Source: Rhynchopus sp. YZ270_cl-10 (lineage: Eukaryota > Euglenozoa > Diplonemea > Diplonemida > Diplonemidae). From it: a DNA stretch of 64,000 nt. Under the pieces are notes generated by a model. It was given only the letters and a program-made list of their open reading frames with translations. It did no database searches and was not told the DNA's origin. The stretch's first letter is position 1. Each line of letters begins with the position of its first letter. Location of the stretch: the NCBI GenBank assembly GCA_964035575.1, contig OZ037864.1, positions 930,001-994,000 of the forward strand, read 5' to 3'. Shown piece after piece: positions 33,391 through 46,018 of the stretch. The translations under genes and the position numbers were made by a program.

Positions 33391-34419
33391 TTTTTTTTTT
33401 TGAAGAGGGGGTGGAACGGTTGCTTGCGTCCCAGAGGCGTTTGCACTGTCAACTCCATTTTATTTTTCTTACATCAAGGAGGATTGAGAGAAGAACGCCA
33501 AGCCCGTTCGATTCTCAAATATTTTCTTCTGATGCTCTAGTCCTGGCATATTCCGTTTTGTTTTCTTCTTTTTTCTAAAAAAAAAAATAACCAGGCGGGG
33601 GGAGGGACGCGGTAATTGCACACTTGGTGTTGCAACCCATCGGAACAAAGTGCTTTAGATTCTTTGGCACATGTTTACAGGTTTACGGGTTTTACCAAAA
33701 AAAATAGGGTGCCATATTTTTTCAAACGACAGTCCGACCTCTCTCTCTGTTCACTCTCATTCATGGGTGGCTGAGGGTGAGGTGCTGTGAAAAAAGCCTT
33801 GTAACTGTGTGTTTGAAACAAGATTTTTTCCCCCCCTTCCAAGACGGCTAAGTACAGAGAGGCTTATGCTAATCTTACAAAAGCTTTTCTTTGCGGTATT
33901 CCTCACGGATTGCTACCCAAAAAAATGTGTTTGCGTATTTGAAAGCAGGTGTGTTGTGATTCCTACGTGCGGAACATCGTCCCTGTGTTTTTGTATACGT
34001 GCGTTTGTCTGTTTAGTTGCGTATGTGTGACTGTTTTGGAATGTGACCTTTATTTTTGCCTGCATCCCAGAGATGTTTGGCACAACTTCACTTTTTTTTT
34101 GTTTTGTTTTGTGTATTTCAAGGTGACTTCGATTCATCTTACGTTTTTCGTGTATTTTTATTTTTATTTTGTTTTGCACTTCAGCTTCGCCTTTTCGTAT
34201 TGCACCTTCACCTTCATCCTCACTCCCCCTTTTTTTTTTCCAGTCCATCCACAAGGACTCATCCAGCTTCTCTGCAACGTGTGCTTTTACACTTCCAATC
34301 TCCCCCTTTTGAAGGTCTGTTTTAAGGTGCTTTTCGATTTATCTTTGACAATACACACACACTCTCTTCGGGGGTGACTAAGCAAAGAGAGGCCCTTTTT
34401 TCTTTTCCAGGCGTGAACC
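33391..34419. other. Gene desert, part 3
   Basis: No gene is visible. Module B occurs at 33421-33462 (GCTTGCGTCCCAGAGGCG then TTTGCACTGTCAACT) and about 34055-34095, and module A at 33845-33888 and 34372-34400. Confidence 0.5.
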
Positions 34420-35912
34420 ATGACGGCAGGCTTCGCGCTAACTTTTGGAAAAAAATCTGAAAAATCGTGTTTCGGGACCAAAAAAACGCACCTCCAATAG
34501 TTGTGCGTCAGGGGGTGAAAAAACAGTGTTTTGTGGCATTTCCGAGCCAATCCCGCGTTGTGGTGGGGCATATTCGGAAAAATGGACAAAATTTTAGTGA
34601 CTTAAATTTTCACAAAATATGAACCCATACTCTTAACAAGGGGCATTTTCAGGTCTGAAAACCCAAATTCAGATGAAATTGTGGTGTTTTTGACACCACT
34701 GAGAACAGTAGGTAGCGCCGCAGGCGCACGGTACCCAACTTTTGTCTTTTATTTTTCCCTTTTCTCTGCTTTCTTTTGATTGCACGAGCCGATTGCTCTC
34801 CACGGTGGGGTCACATGTGTGCGCAAAAACACTCTAAAGTACTCTTACTATGAACGATGAGATTCCTCTGGTTTTAGTAAGGAAACCCCTGTTGGCAAAA
34901 AGTGCGTAAATTTCCTGTGCCTTTTTCCCGCCAAGAGGTCGTTTTGTTGCATTTCCGAACCAATCCCGGATTGGGATGTACGGAAAAATGGACAAAAAAT
35001 GCAGCGACTTAAAATTTGACAAAACATGAGCCCATAAAGGGGGGGTCGACGTATTATGTAGGTGCGGGTATTATGCTAGCATAATACCCGCACGCTTTTT
35101 GAGGCAATTTTAACTTTTCATTTTGAATTTTTTTAAATTTAACCTCCAATTTACCCTTATGTAGGGGGGCGGAAGGGGAAGGGGCACCAAAATTAGGAAT
35201 AATCGAAAGAAAAAATACAACTTAACCTACATAGTGCTTACATAGTGCTTACATAAGCCCCGACATAGTGCTTACACAATGCTTACATAATAACAGGTTC
35301 AGATTAAAAATTTTAACGAAAATTCTCAAAAATTTTAAAATTTAGCTATCATAATACGTCGACCCCCCCTTTATTCGTAAACAAGGGTTATTTTCAGGTC
35401 TGAAAACCCAACGTACTGAAGAAGCTATCGGTAATGTAGTGATGGCGGTGGGGTTTCAGTGACCACAGAGAAGAGTGAGAAAACCCAGGACGGTTATGGC
35501 CTCGGAGGGGGTGTGCCCCATGGCGTCCTAATCAATCTTTATCCGTGAGGAAGGGGGGATCATCCTCAGGGGGGATGTGGAGTCGCACTCAAAATAAAAT
35601 GAACACGTACATAAGTACATCGTGTTTAAACATAAAGGAGGGTAGGGAACAGGTAGCGCCGCAGGCGCACGGTACCCAACTTTTTTCTTTTTTCTTTTCC
35701 CTCTTCTCTGCTTTCTTTTGATCGCGCGAGTCGATTGCTCTCCACGGTGGGGTCACATGTGTGTGTGAAAACACTCTAAAGTACCCTTACTATGAAATAT
35801 GAGATTCTCTGGTTTTCTTAAGGAAACCCCGGTTTGCAAAAAAAAAACGCACCACAAAAATATCCAAAAATCCCGGGACAAAGGACAGAAGTTAGCGCAA
35901 AGCCTGCATGAC
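34420..35912. repeat. Composite repeat block with direct and inverted copies
   Basis: The segment 34690-34905 recurs directly at 35648-35865 (GTAGCGCCGCAGGCGCACGG to GGAAACCCC). The left end (GGCAGGCTTCGCGCTAACTT at about 34424) is inverted at about 35888-35908. A second internal repeat (AACCAATCCC...TCAGGTCTGAAAACCCAA) occurs at 34545-34670 and 34950-35412; the latter is split by a 335-bp MITE. The layout suggests an inverted-repeat element with later insertions. Confidence 0.6.
35037..35371. mobile_element. 335-bp TA-flanked MITE
   Basis: It has perfect 22-bp terminal inverted repeats starting AAGGGGGGGTCGAC and is flanked by TA at 35035-35036 and 35372-35373. It contains a nested palindrome GCGGGTATTATGC/GCATAATACCCGC near 35063-35093. 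The related sequence at 34605-34670 lacks it and continues across the site, giving an internal empty site. TA targets are typical of Tc1/mariner-type elements. It has no coding capacity. Confidence 0.8.
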
Positions 35913-38325
35913 GGCCTATTTTTTTTTTTTTTTCGGGAATTTCTCGGTCTGACCCCCCCCAGCATACAAAGGTTTCTAGAGAAGCCCACAGTGCGCAACC
36001 CTAGGCCTTACCTTCCCCTTTTTTTCTTCCCCCTCCCCCTTCTCAAAAAAACAGCCGCTCTTTGTTCGTTTCGTTATAGTGTGAAGCAATTATTGTACAG
36101 CGACTAGACTTCAACCTCTTTGCCTGCACTGGGGCCTCTGTCTTACCAAATACCCCCCCTTTTTTTTTTGAAGGAAAATGATGCGAGGTTCATCTCATTT
36201 TTTTTTTCTTCTCTTCAGTTTGACTAAGCACTGACTAAGGTTTACGCTCATCTGATAAAGCCTTTCTCTGTTCTTTTAGGTTGTCCCTTGTAAGGGCCCA
36301 CGAGATATACTTCGTATTTATCAAGTTTTTTTTTTTTTTTTTTTTTTAAATTTTTCCTTCCCTCCAAAAGAAAGATGGGAACATTTTTTATTGATCCCTC
36401 CTATGCTATCAATTTATTTGATTGCATAATTATGTTGAAATACTTCCCTCCGAACCTGCGTCACCTCCCCCTTCCCCCCTGCGCGTTCTCTCGTTCCAAA
36501 CACAATACATTATCCTAGGTGGACCAAGCACAGCAAAAGCTTAGATTCATCTTACAAAAACTTTTTATTTTCCCCCGCAAATTGTTCGATAAAAAAACAT
36601 TACCCCCTCCCCCCTTTTCACTTAAAATTGTGGTCTTTTCAATATCACAACAGGGGGGGTTTTTATTCTTCTCAAACAATCACAACCCTTTTGTCGGGCA
36701 ACAAAATGGTCAAACCCAATTGCATGCATGGGGTCGTATATCTACCGTATATCTCCCAGCGGTGTCACAAGGGGTTTCCTTTTAGATGTGTGCATGGGGT
36801 TTATAGGTTGAGGTGGGGTGCTATGCATCACTCCTCTTAAGACCAGGCGCAAGCTTAAGAGCGACTCTAATGGATCGGTCTCGTGGGATTTGTCTTACGG
36901 CTGAACCAAATAGGGAGAGGCACATTCATCTTACAAATTTTCTTTTCTTCCAACGTCCATATTTTTCCTTTGTACGGTATTTGTGTACGACCAGCCCTGT
37001 CCAAGACCATAGGAATAAATTCTTCATATTTGTTAACGACAAAGGCAGGTAAGAGGAGTGATCTGTGTATTTCACCAAAAAAAACAAACATAAATAAATT
37101 TGAACCGTTCTTCCGTTCCTTGTATTATTAAAACTGAAAAGGTGTTGGTTCGAAAGAAAAGAAAAGTTGAAAACAACAGAAAAAGGCTACTAAACCAACA
37201 AATTATCAAAGGTGTATTGTACCAGCAGTTTCTTTTTCTTTTTCTTTTTTTTTTCTTGAGTTGCCGATATCACAAAAATAAAACCTCAAAAAAGAACAAA
37301 TATGACCGACAATTCTTTTACCTGCCCTTTTTTTTTTCCTTATTTTCTTTTCTTTTCTTTTCTTTTTCTTCCCCCTTTTTCTTTCTTTATCTGTCTTTCA
37401 ACGTCCCGATTCCCTCCCCTATCCAATACCCCTCCTTTTCATTTTTTTTTGGTGTTTAGTGTCCTGATAGGTGACACATTTTCAACAAAACGAAATCCAA
37501 AAACAAAAACAAAAACAGCAGCAACAACATCTGATTGCCTTAAGTGGCAAGCGTTCCGCACATATGACAACATGCCTCTATCTGCAAGAGGAATTAGGAG
37601 AGAAAAAAAAACGCGCTATCTGGGGAGGGGGAAAACAAATATATTTTGAGTTGAGAGCAGGCTACGCTGATGCCCTTTTTCATCAATTTCAAGACACGAT
37701 TTTCCTCCCCCCCTTTTTTAGGTGACTAAGCGCGAGGAGCTTAGGGTCATCTTTCCCAACACTTCTTCTGGATGCTTGTGCACGAAAGGCACACTCATCT
37801 TACAAGTTATCTTCTTTCCCACCCACCCAAGATGTCTTATATCATCAGACCCCGTTATCTCCTCAGGGATCTCTTTGTCTTTATTTTTGATATTGATTGT
37901 GATCAAGGTGACCAGAGAGAGGGCTGGGGTTCATCTTTTTTCACTTTTCTTATCCCCCCCTTTTTTTTGTTTTTCACACTGGCTGCTAAAGCAAAATGTG
38001 GAAGTTAGCCCCTTTGGTTGACGATGTGCACTTCTGTGTGGTTTGGACAACAGTGCTGTTTTCTTTAGGTAGTGCCTGTATTGTCTCATTTCCTTTTTTT
38101 TTTTTTTTTTTTTTTTTTTTGTTGTTGGAAAAAAGGCAAAAGCCATCTGCAGATGGCGTTTGCGCGGTTTTTATTTATTTTTTTACGGTACGGATCACTC
38201 ACGCCCCACCCTTTGCATGAGCTCGAGTGAGATGCGTTTTAGCACGTTTCAACTGCTTTTTTTCCCCTCCTTTCCCTACCCCTGCCAAGATGTGTATTTA
38301 TATTTCCTGAAACAAAAAAAAATTT
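35913..38325. other. Gene desert, part 4
   Basis: No gene is supported. Module A copies lie at 36220, 36518, 37721 and 37909, and module G (CACCCTTTGCATGAG...GATGCGTTTTAGCACG) at about 38206-38260. T-runs of 20-25 occur at 36324-36348 and 38096-38120. Confidence 0.5.
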
Positions 38326-39015
38326 GGGGAATAGTCAGTTATACCCTACCCTTTTTTTGAAATGGTCAGAGATACCCGAAAATAAGTTCAGATATACCCG
38401 AAAACCAGAAATAGGGCATAACTGACTATATCTGAACTTATTTTCGGGTATTTGAACTTATTTTCGGGTATATCTGAACTTTTTTCGGGTATCTCTGAAC
38501 TTATTTGGGGTACCCACTTATTTGGGGGTACCCCCTTTGATTTTTTGCCCAGTGGGTGAGTGACCCACCATGAGGGAATGCGACAGCAGAGACAGCATTG
38601 AAGCAGCATGGTATGATTTTCACCCCTCTACCCTACACACAGTTACTTTTAGTGGGGGTAAATACCCGCAAACCCGCAAACCCTTATACATGGTCCCTCG
38701 CTTCGCTTGGGAACCATTAGTGCAGCAGGAAACTCTCTGTAGCGTGAAAAAAGGCTACCTTATTTCGCGGAAATACATAGTTATTACCACTTTTTTCATT
38801 AACCTCACCCTTCCCGACTACTGCGTTTGTATACCATAACTTAATCACACCCCACATTTACACTCATCACAGGATCGTGAAATCTGAACTGCATCCGTGA
38901 TTGCGATGAGCGCCGCTCTCCGACATTCAACAACTCAAAATCCAAGGCTTCACCCAAATCAATCTATTCTAGATTTGTTTGTGGACGAAGACCTGGGGGT
39001 GGGAACACTTTGTCA

Positions 39016-39725
39016 GTCACTGCTATAGCCATTAACCCAGGGAGCATAGCTAGTGCAAGAAATTCGACTTTGGAAACCTTCCGGAAAGTCTGTCCTCTGC
39101 TTACGGAGGACGAGGCACAAGAAAATATTGCGTTCCCCCAGAAAACCAGTGCACATTTCACACTCCTTGTGGGTGGTCTTGTTGCCTTTTTTGTCAAGTA
39201 ATTTTGGCCCAGGCATGCTCTCGAAGCATGACAATTTAGTGTGTATGGGGCAGGGTGTTGTTTTGTTCTGAATTCTCTTTGTTATAACATCTAAGTCAAT
39301 TGCGGGTGGTGGTTTGTGTAGCGTGAGGCACTCTTTTTAGCAAACTTCCTGCGGCTGCTAAAGTGTTATTTCTCCGGATTTAACAACGTACAGCGTAACA
39401 TAGTGGTTTAGCCTGGTCGACACAACCTTTGATAGATATGGGATAACCAACCCCCTTCGACCCCTCGTGGGTTCACTGAACAAGCCCTAGTGGTAGTTAA
39501 ACGCGATTGACATTTACATTTCTTAGAGATGAAAGAACAAGATAACACTTCTGTACCCGCGCATCAAAATTGTGGAAAACTTTGCACCCCAAACACCCTC
39601 AACAACGCCCGCCAAAAGGCGCCCCTTGTTGCTGGGAGTTGGTTCTCATGATACCTGCACAGCGGGCATTCCTCTGAGTCCAACGCATGTTTGGCCTGTC
39701 TGCGGCGTTGTACTTCAGGTGCACG
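39016..39725 (+). repeat. Core shared with kinase-intron element
   Basis: This matches 28340-28990 in the same orientation, beginning GCTATAGCCATTAACCCAGG and running to the TGGCCTGTCTGCGGC region near 39705. Similarity is patchy in the first half and nearly exact from about 39510, which suggests relatively recent mobility. The reading frames in the two copies are not conserved, so it looks non-coding. Confidence 0.75.
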
Positions 39726-40198
39726 AAGACAGGGTCTGGTGGTAAATTTTGCGTAGTACTGCGACGTGGTACTGCGTGGGTCTGGGAACCTGGGTACCTG
39801 GGTACAGGAAATTTGTTGTGGAAGACATCAACCACCATGTATTGAGGAGGGTAAGACAGTGTTCGCAGTTTCTACCTGATAGCATTACACATTTAACTTC
39901 TCCACGGGGGTCTTGGGCCGTTCACTCGGTTCTACCTTGACTACCGGAAGATATTCTTGAGGCCTTTTTGGTCTCTAGAATATCCGGTCTTCCCGAACGG
40001 AGGCACACTTTGTGTGTTACTACGACCTGGCAATTTCCAGCAGTAGGTTAAGTAATCTTTCTTGTAAATTGTTGGATCATTATCTCCTCAGTGCATGAAT
40101 GCCCCACGTGACTGGACACTTTTGTGTTTGTCATGTGGAGCTGTGGTTGCTCTTTCACGACTTTTTTCCTGTTCCTGGGTACCTGGACCTGGACCTCT

Positions 40199-40410
40199 GG
40201 TATCTGGGTATCTGGGTACCTGGGTATCTGGGTATCTGGGTATCTGGGTATCTGGGTATCTGGGTATCTGGGTATCTGGGTATCTGGGTATCTGGGTATC
40301 TGGGTATCTGGGTATCTGGGTATCTGGGTATCTGGGTATCTGGGTATCTGGGTATCTGGGTATCTGGGTATCTGGGTATCTGGGTATCTGGGTATCTGGG
40401 TATCTGGGTA
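40199..40410. repeat. (TATCTGGG)n satellite, about 26 copies
   Basis: This is a near-perfect 8-bp array, with one TACCTGGG variant near the left end. It follows GGTACCTGGACCTGG, so the array probably arose by amplification of a GGTACCTG-type unit. All frames are open because the array lacks stop codons. Confidence 0.93.
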
Positions 40411-40687
40411 TACCCGAAAACCAACTTTTTTGGGGTACCCGAAAAAAGTTGGCGATATGGTCAGACATGCCCGAAAATAAGTTGAGAAATAGTCAGAGAT
40501 ACCCGAAATACCCGAAAATAAGTTCAGATATTGGTCAGTTATGCCCTATTTTTGAAAATGGGGCATCTCTGACCAATATCTGAACTTATTTTCGGGTATC
40601 TCTGACCAATATCTGAACTTATTTTCGGGTATCTCTGACCATTTCAAAAAAAGGGTAGGGCATAACTGACTATTCCCCAAAAAATTT

Positions 40688-43469
40688 CCACACCCCACTC
40701 CCAAGGAGAGTACCGAGGAGCAGCAAAAAAGCAATACATACGAACTGCTTTCAGCCACTCTGCTTTTACCGTGCAAAAACAAAACAAAAAAAAAGCAACA
40801 ATGTGGTCAGGACGGAGGGTTTTTTTTTATTTTGAAAACCAGAAAAATCGGGAAGCTGCGTGCAACAAAAAGCCTATCTTATACCCTGACAAAGCCCGCC
40901 AGTTGTGTGTGCACATTTAGGAAGGCAATTTCCTCTTTTAGCCCACCGACTCCATTTTCTTGGGGCTTCCAGGACTATGTTCCGTTCCCTCAAAGGAATG
41001 GTAAAAAAAGGTTTTCAAAAAAGAAAAGCACATCCCCCCTTTGTAGCAATGAGAGTCGATTCTGCTTTAGGTGCGCACCCACACCTCTGTAAGTTTCCAG
41101 GGGGGATACTGGCTCTTCAAGACGTCTTCTGAAAGGCCAGGGGGAAACTTTATTTCTAGGTGACTAAGCACCCACAAAACAAAACAAAACAAACGACTGA
41201 TGAATAAACCAAAGAATAATCTAATCAGACTAAGCACCCGAGGGGCTTAGGTTCAGCTTACAAACCGTACTCTCTCTCTCTTTCTCTCTCTCTTTTTCTC
41301 TTATTTTTTTTTTTTTTTTTTGTGTCAGTGCCTGCGTCCCAGAGGCGTTTGCACTATCAACTTCACTTTTTTTTTGATCGTATTCCTGCATCAGAAACAT
41401 CCAAATTTCTTCAAACGAAGTTGGTTGTAGTAAAAAAAGCAAACCCGCAAAGAATTATGTATCCAAATTTTGCACCTTTTTTAAAATTCCCATACACCCT
41501 CCCTCCCAAAAAAACCCCCCCATCACCACTCTTTCCGGTATTTTCTGTTCTGTGAACTAATCTCTCTCCCCCCCTTTTTTTCTCTTCCCTTCTTCCTTTT
41601 TTTCTCTATCTCTTCTCGTTATCTTCCCCCCTCGTTCTCCTTTCTCGTACCCCCTCCCCCCACCACTACCACCACCACTGTTCCGCGTAAGGTGGCATGA
41701 GAGAATCTGGGGTTTTTCCTTTTCCTCTCGCCTCACTGTTCTCCTTATTTCATTGGGTCAGTGTCTTCGCACCTCTCTCTCCCCAACAAAAAAAAACCTT
41801 CAATATCTCTATCGGTGAGCCAAGCGGAGAGCTTAGAAACCACAACAAAAAAAGGGGTATGCTGTGTCTATACCAAAAGGCTTCGGCCGATATTGGGTAC
41901 AAATCTTTATACCAAATGTACAGTGATTGTCGGTACAACAAAAAAAAACGCGATGTTGTGTACAGGATCTACCTCGGTAGGTGATTGTTCACAGCGAAAA
42001 AAAAAATTTTTTTTTTTTGGTGACTGAAGCGAGGCTTGGCTTCATCTTCCATTTTTTTTTCTGTTCTCTTTTATTTTTAAAAAAATGTCAGCTGGTAGCT
42101 TTACCAGAAAACCATACCCATCTCTTCACATAGGGGGGCTTCTATTTTCTCTGCATCCGAAAGGTTCGTTTTTTTTTTTTGTTGTTGTCAGGCCAGCTTA
42201 TTGGCAGAGCTGCCACATCCAGGGGTGAGATGTGCTGCCTGTTGATGACTTCTCGAGGCCGCATCGCACTTCGCGGATAGCCCAAGGGAAGACACCCTTC
42301 AGAAGTCAGGTAGAGAATGCTGCAAGGCAAGTCGCTCTCCCAAAGCGATGGCATTGGATGGCATTTGGTTGACAAAATGTGCAAAATGATTGCCCCTGGG
42401 GGTACCCCTGCTATGCTCCCACGGTAGCTATTGTGCAAAAATCGTAGCGGGTCATTCAGGCTTGGGGATAGCGGTGGTGTGTTTTTTCGAGTGGTTGTGA
42501 ACAGCCTCCGTTCTCTTACGGTACGGAAGACTCGAACGTCCCACCCTTTGCATGCACGACCGAGCTGCGTTTTAGTACGTTTCAACTATTCTTTTTTCCC
42601 TTTCGTTTTGTCCGAACATACTTTGGGTGCAAAAGAACGGAGCCCCTTTATGACCTCCGTTTTGACTACAATAACCCATTCTCTTTGGTGGGTTGTACAG
42701 CAAAACACTCCCTGTGGAGGGGGGGGGGTACCAGTTGCACACATGCGGAGCACACTAATTAAGAGCTTGCCCTTACGGAGACACCTAACCATTTTCCCAC
42801 TACGGCCTTTTCACTGTGTGGGGAAGCCATCCCGGCACCTTTCACCCTCAGGTAGACCTTCATAGGGTTTCAGGAGGAAAGTGCCACAAAAGGGCCCGGA
42901 TGCAATTTAACGTCCAGCCCAGGACTTTGGAGGCGAAGAGCCCTTTCTCCTCTCTTGAAATGCTCTTATTTAGTGTGCTCCGAATATGTAAGCCACCGGT
43001 AGTACAGACCCGAGTTTCCCCACTCAGGTGGGTAAATTAGGCGCTGAAACAAAACCCCCTTCCTTCTGTACAAAAAAATAAAAAGGTTTCGGCCGTTATT
43101 ACAAAAGAAAAAAAAGCCTCCCAGAAAAGACCTTCTGCTCCACACCTGTACAACCACATGCTGCATTGTGCAGATGCAACAAAAAGGGGGCCACCATGAT
43201 GTTTTTTTTTCGTGTATTAACATCGGGTACCATCTCTTTGGATGTTGGATAAGGTCGTGTCTTCAGGGGCGTTTATTTCAATGGGTTGGGTCAGCACGAA
43301 TATATCGGTTGTTCTTGGGGATTTTTTTTTCGAGCAAAGGTGACAAAATCACTGCGAATCTGGTTCACAGGGCTATTTCTAAATATGGGGTCCGGGGGGT
43401 CCAAAATCCAATCTGGGACACAAATTTTTTGGCAGATTTATTTTGTGCCAAAAACATCCTTATTTGCAT
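40688..43469. other. Gene desert, part 5
   Basis: No gene is visible. Module A lies at about 41159 and 41228-41266, immediately followed by module B at 41330-41370. Others are module A at 42019, an E-like stretch at 41875-41945, module G at 42541-42590, and a 104-bp repeat at 42832-42935 that recurs at 47161-47262. The frame opposite 42142-42585 shows no protein motif. Confidence 0.5.
42832..42935 (+). repeat. 104-bp dispersed repeat, copy 1
   Basis: It contains GACCTTCATAGGGTTTCAGG, GTGCCACAAAAGGGCCC and GATGCAATTTAACGTCCAGC. The same order recurs at 47161-47262 with few changes. Confidence 0.75.
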
Positions 43470-43925
43470 TTTTGGGCTTCACCCGTGCAGTGGTGGGGTC
43501 AATCTCGAAAATTGGACAATTTTTTGACCACTTAAATTTTTTGAAAATATGAGCCCGGTTGCTTATACGTGGGGCCCATTTTCGGCCAAAAAATGCTGCT
43601 CAAAAAAAATTTCCCCTGAAAATTTTTCAGCCCCAAAACATACTGCGATTGGCATTTCCGGAATCTGTCCGCACTGTGGTGGGGTCAATTTGCAGAAATG
43701 GCCAAGTTCTTGGTTTTGGTCAAAATGAGTGTAAGGTAAAGGGGCCAAGGTAAATCCCACAACCCAGATTTTCTCTCCCAGATGCTGAAACATGAAAATG
43801 CCCGAAAACACCGGCATTTGCATTTCCGGAATCCGTCCGTTCTGTGGTGGGGTCAATTTGCAGAATTGGGCAAGTTCTTGGTTTTTGTTAAAATGAGTAC
43901 GGTGCCAGTGTGATGTTAGTGTAGA
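43470..43925 (+). repeat. Module F repeats in tandem
   Basis: Two or three degenerate copies of a unit follow one another, containing GGAATC(T/C)GTCCG, GTGGTGGGGTCAATTTGCAG and a following AAAATGAGT. A relative at 48690-48810 (GTGGTGGGGCCGACG, AAATATGAGCCCGGT) lies inside the 48355-50324 element, and the 34545 and 34950 copies are more distant. Confidence 0.55.
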
Positions 43926-46018
43926 GAACAAGTTTTCTAAGAAACCCCATCATAGCACCTCCGGCATGCGGCCTGGTGCGCCCTCTCTGTTTTTTCAGAA
44001 AATATCAAAAACCCCGTGTCTTGCACAATCTGGAAGAAAACTTTCCAACACAAAAAAAATCGGCAACTTTCTTCAAGTAGAAAGCCCATCACCCCTCTCT
44101 TGGTAAGTACTGTAGTACGTGCAAATTTTTTGGCAGCCCTGTATATAAGCCCCGTGCAAATTTTTTGGCAACTTTCATTTTCCAAAAATCAGGGACAGGG
44201 ACAGGTTTTTAGAAATAGCCCTGCTGGTTCATCTTACAAAAAAAAAAAATTGTTTTTTTTGGGGGTCTTATCATTCAGGGCCACTTTGGGGAATCTGTAG
44301 TTTTCTTTTTCAATTTTCTAGAGAAAAATGGAAAAATCCTCTCTGACGTTTCCATTCTGGGAGATTGCGAGACGAATTCAGCTGCAGAAGGGGATTCTTT
44401 GTGAACTCGTTTTTTTTTCCTCTTCTTTTTATGATAAGACACGGTCACGGGGCCTGTTCTTAACTGTCAAAAAAAAAAGACTTTGGGGAAAGTGTAGTTC
44501 AAGCGGCAACTATACACAATTCCAACAATTTGTCAAAAAAAAACACTAATACAACCAAGTTTTCAAAGATAAAAAACTTCATCACAAACCCATTGAAGCC
44601 CTCCTCTAGCCGTGATGTGGTCCCTTCCATACACGAATCCTCCAGAGGATCCGCGTTTAAAAGGTTGAAGAGGTCTGGGTTACGGGGATGGGATGACTTT
44701 AAATGGGAGTGGCATCTCGCTCACTCTCTCTCTCTTTCATTTGCGACACAAGCTTTCGTATTTTTGAGTTTTTCTTTTTTTTTTGGGGGGGTGTTTTTTT
44801 CCCTCTAGAGTTCCTCTTCATAAGGCTTTGGTAGCTTAAAATGGGGTTTGACTCAAAACAACAACAACAACAACTTTGGGTTTCTTAATTTTAAAGCGCC
44901 ATTTTTTCACATTTCAGTTTCCCTCTTATACGTTCTCATAGAATGTATCTGAATTTAACACTTTAGTGGAAAGTATCGGCATGATAAAAAAGGCGGAATA
45001 AAACCACTGGGATTGGGGGCAAAGGGGGGGGGGGGGGGGGGGATCGGGTTATGAGGGTTGGAAATAATTTGTTGACAATCCCTGCAAAAATATTGGGGAT
45101 GCTTTACCGAAAGTGAAGATCAGAATTTTTTTTCCCCCCTTTTTTCCATCTTTTTACCTCCTATTCAGTAGAATAGAAAGTATACGAAATATTTCTTTTT
45201 TTTTCTTCTTCGTTGTAACCTACCGAGGTAGGACGCTGACTACACGATGGGTTTTTTTGGTAGCCGCGTCACATGGTACTGCCTCTTGCTTAGTTTTGTT
45301 GTTGTGCTACCTAGCGGGGTTCCACACTGCGACTGGGCAGGACAGTTTCCCTTTTCCTCTTAGAAGCACAGCCCGCACACCTTCCCCCAAGGTGTGGCAG
45401 AGCCTTGTGACTCTGGGCTGACAGCTTTTTTATATTTTTTTTATATTTTTTTTTTGAAAGAATTATAACACACGCCAAAATGTGGCATATTCCGTACAGG
45501 AAACCCACCCCAAACCTCACTTATATCAAACACACAGACTGAAGTTACTTTTTTTTTAAATGATTTGCTTTCTTTGGAAAGTATATGAAATTGATGATAT
45601 TTTTTTAGAATGTGTTGTCCGTCCTTCCTTCCCTGTGCCGAAATGGCCCATGCGTTTCCCCCCCAGTTTTCTTTTTTTTTTTTTGATTGATATCAGCACA
45701 AAAGACACCAACAGTGTTTTCGTGATGGAGGGGGGAGAAAAACTTATCCACATTACCAAAAATGGTTCAGTTTTTTCTTTTTGAAGATCAAAAAGGGTTG
45801 GGGTCTGTACAGTGCATGTATTCCGGACAAAAATTCAGATGATATGAGACTACTGTCAAATTAAAACGAAGTGACCGTGGTTTCTTGTCTCGTTTGTTTC
45901 TCCATTGTTTTGTTTTAAAAGTGTACACGCGAGTGTGTTTCCCCCTCCCCCCTTTTCAGATCCATGCATGTTAGTTTTTCAGTACTTTTATTTCTTTTGT
46001 GTTTTTACTTCACACTCT

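Larger units (their letters stand above)
38326..40678. mobile_element. 2.35-kb inverted-repeat element with 8-bp satellite
   Basis: The terminal inverted repeats begin GGGGAATAGTCAGTTAT and stay similar for about 70 bp, including GGTCAGAGATACCCGAAAAT. A perfect 9-bp direct repeat AAAAAATTT flanks it (38317-38325 and 40679-40687). Subterminal regions are built from shuffled copies of ACCCGAAAATAAGTTCAGAT. The core at 39016-39725 is shared with the kinase-intron element (28340-28990), nearly identical over its last 200 bp. A long (TATCTGGG)n array lies near the right end. No transposase frame is visible. Confidence 0.75.

Noticed and set aside
39016-39725. Core of the 2.35-kb element as a transposase gene
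   Set aside because: Frames in the two copies are short and not conserved, and no catalytic motif is visible.
42142-42585. Antisense frame of 147 aa in the desert
   Set aside because: No family motif, mixed codon use, and overlap with repeat module G at 42541-42585.
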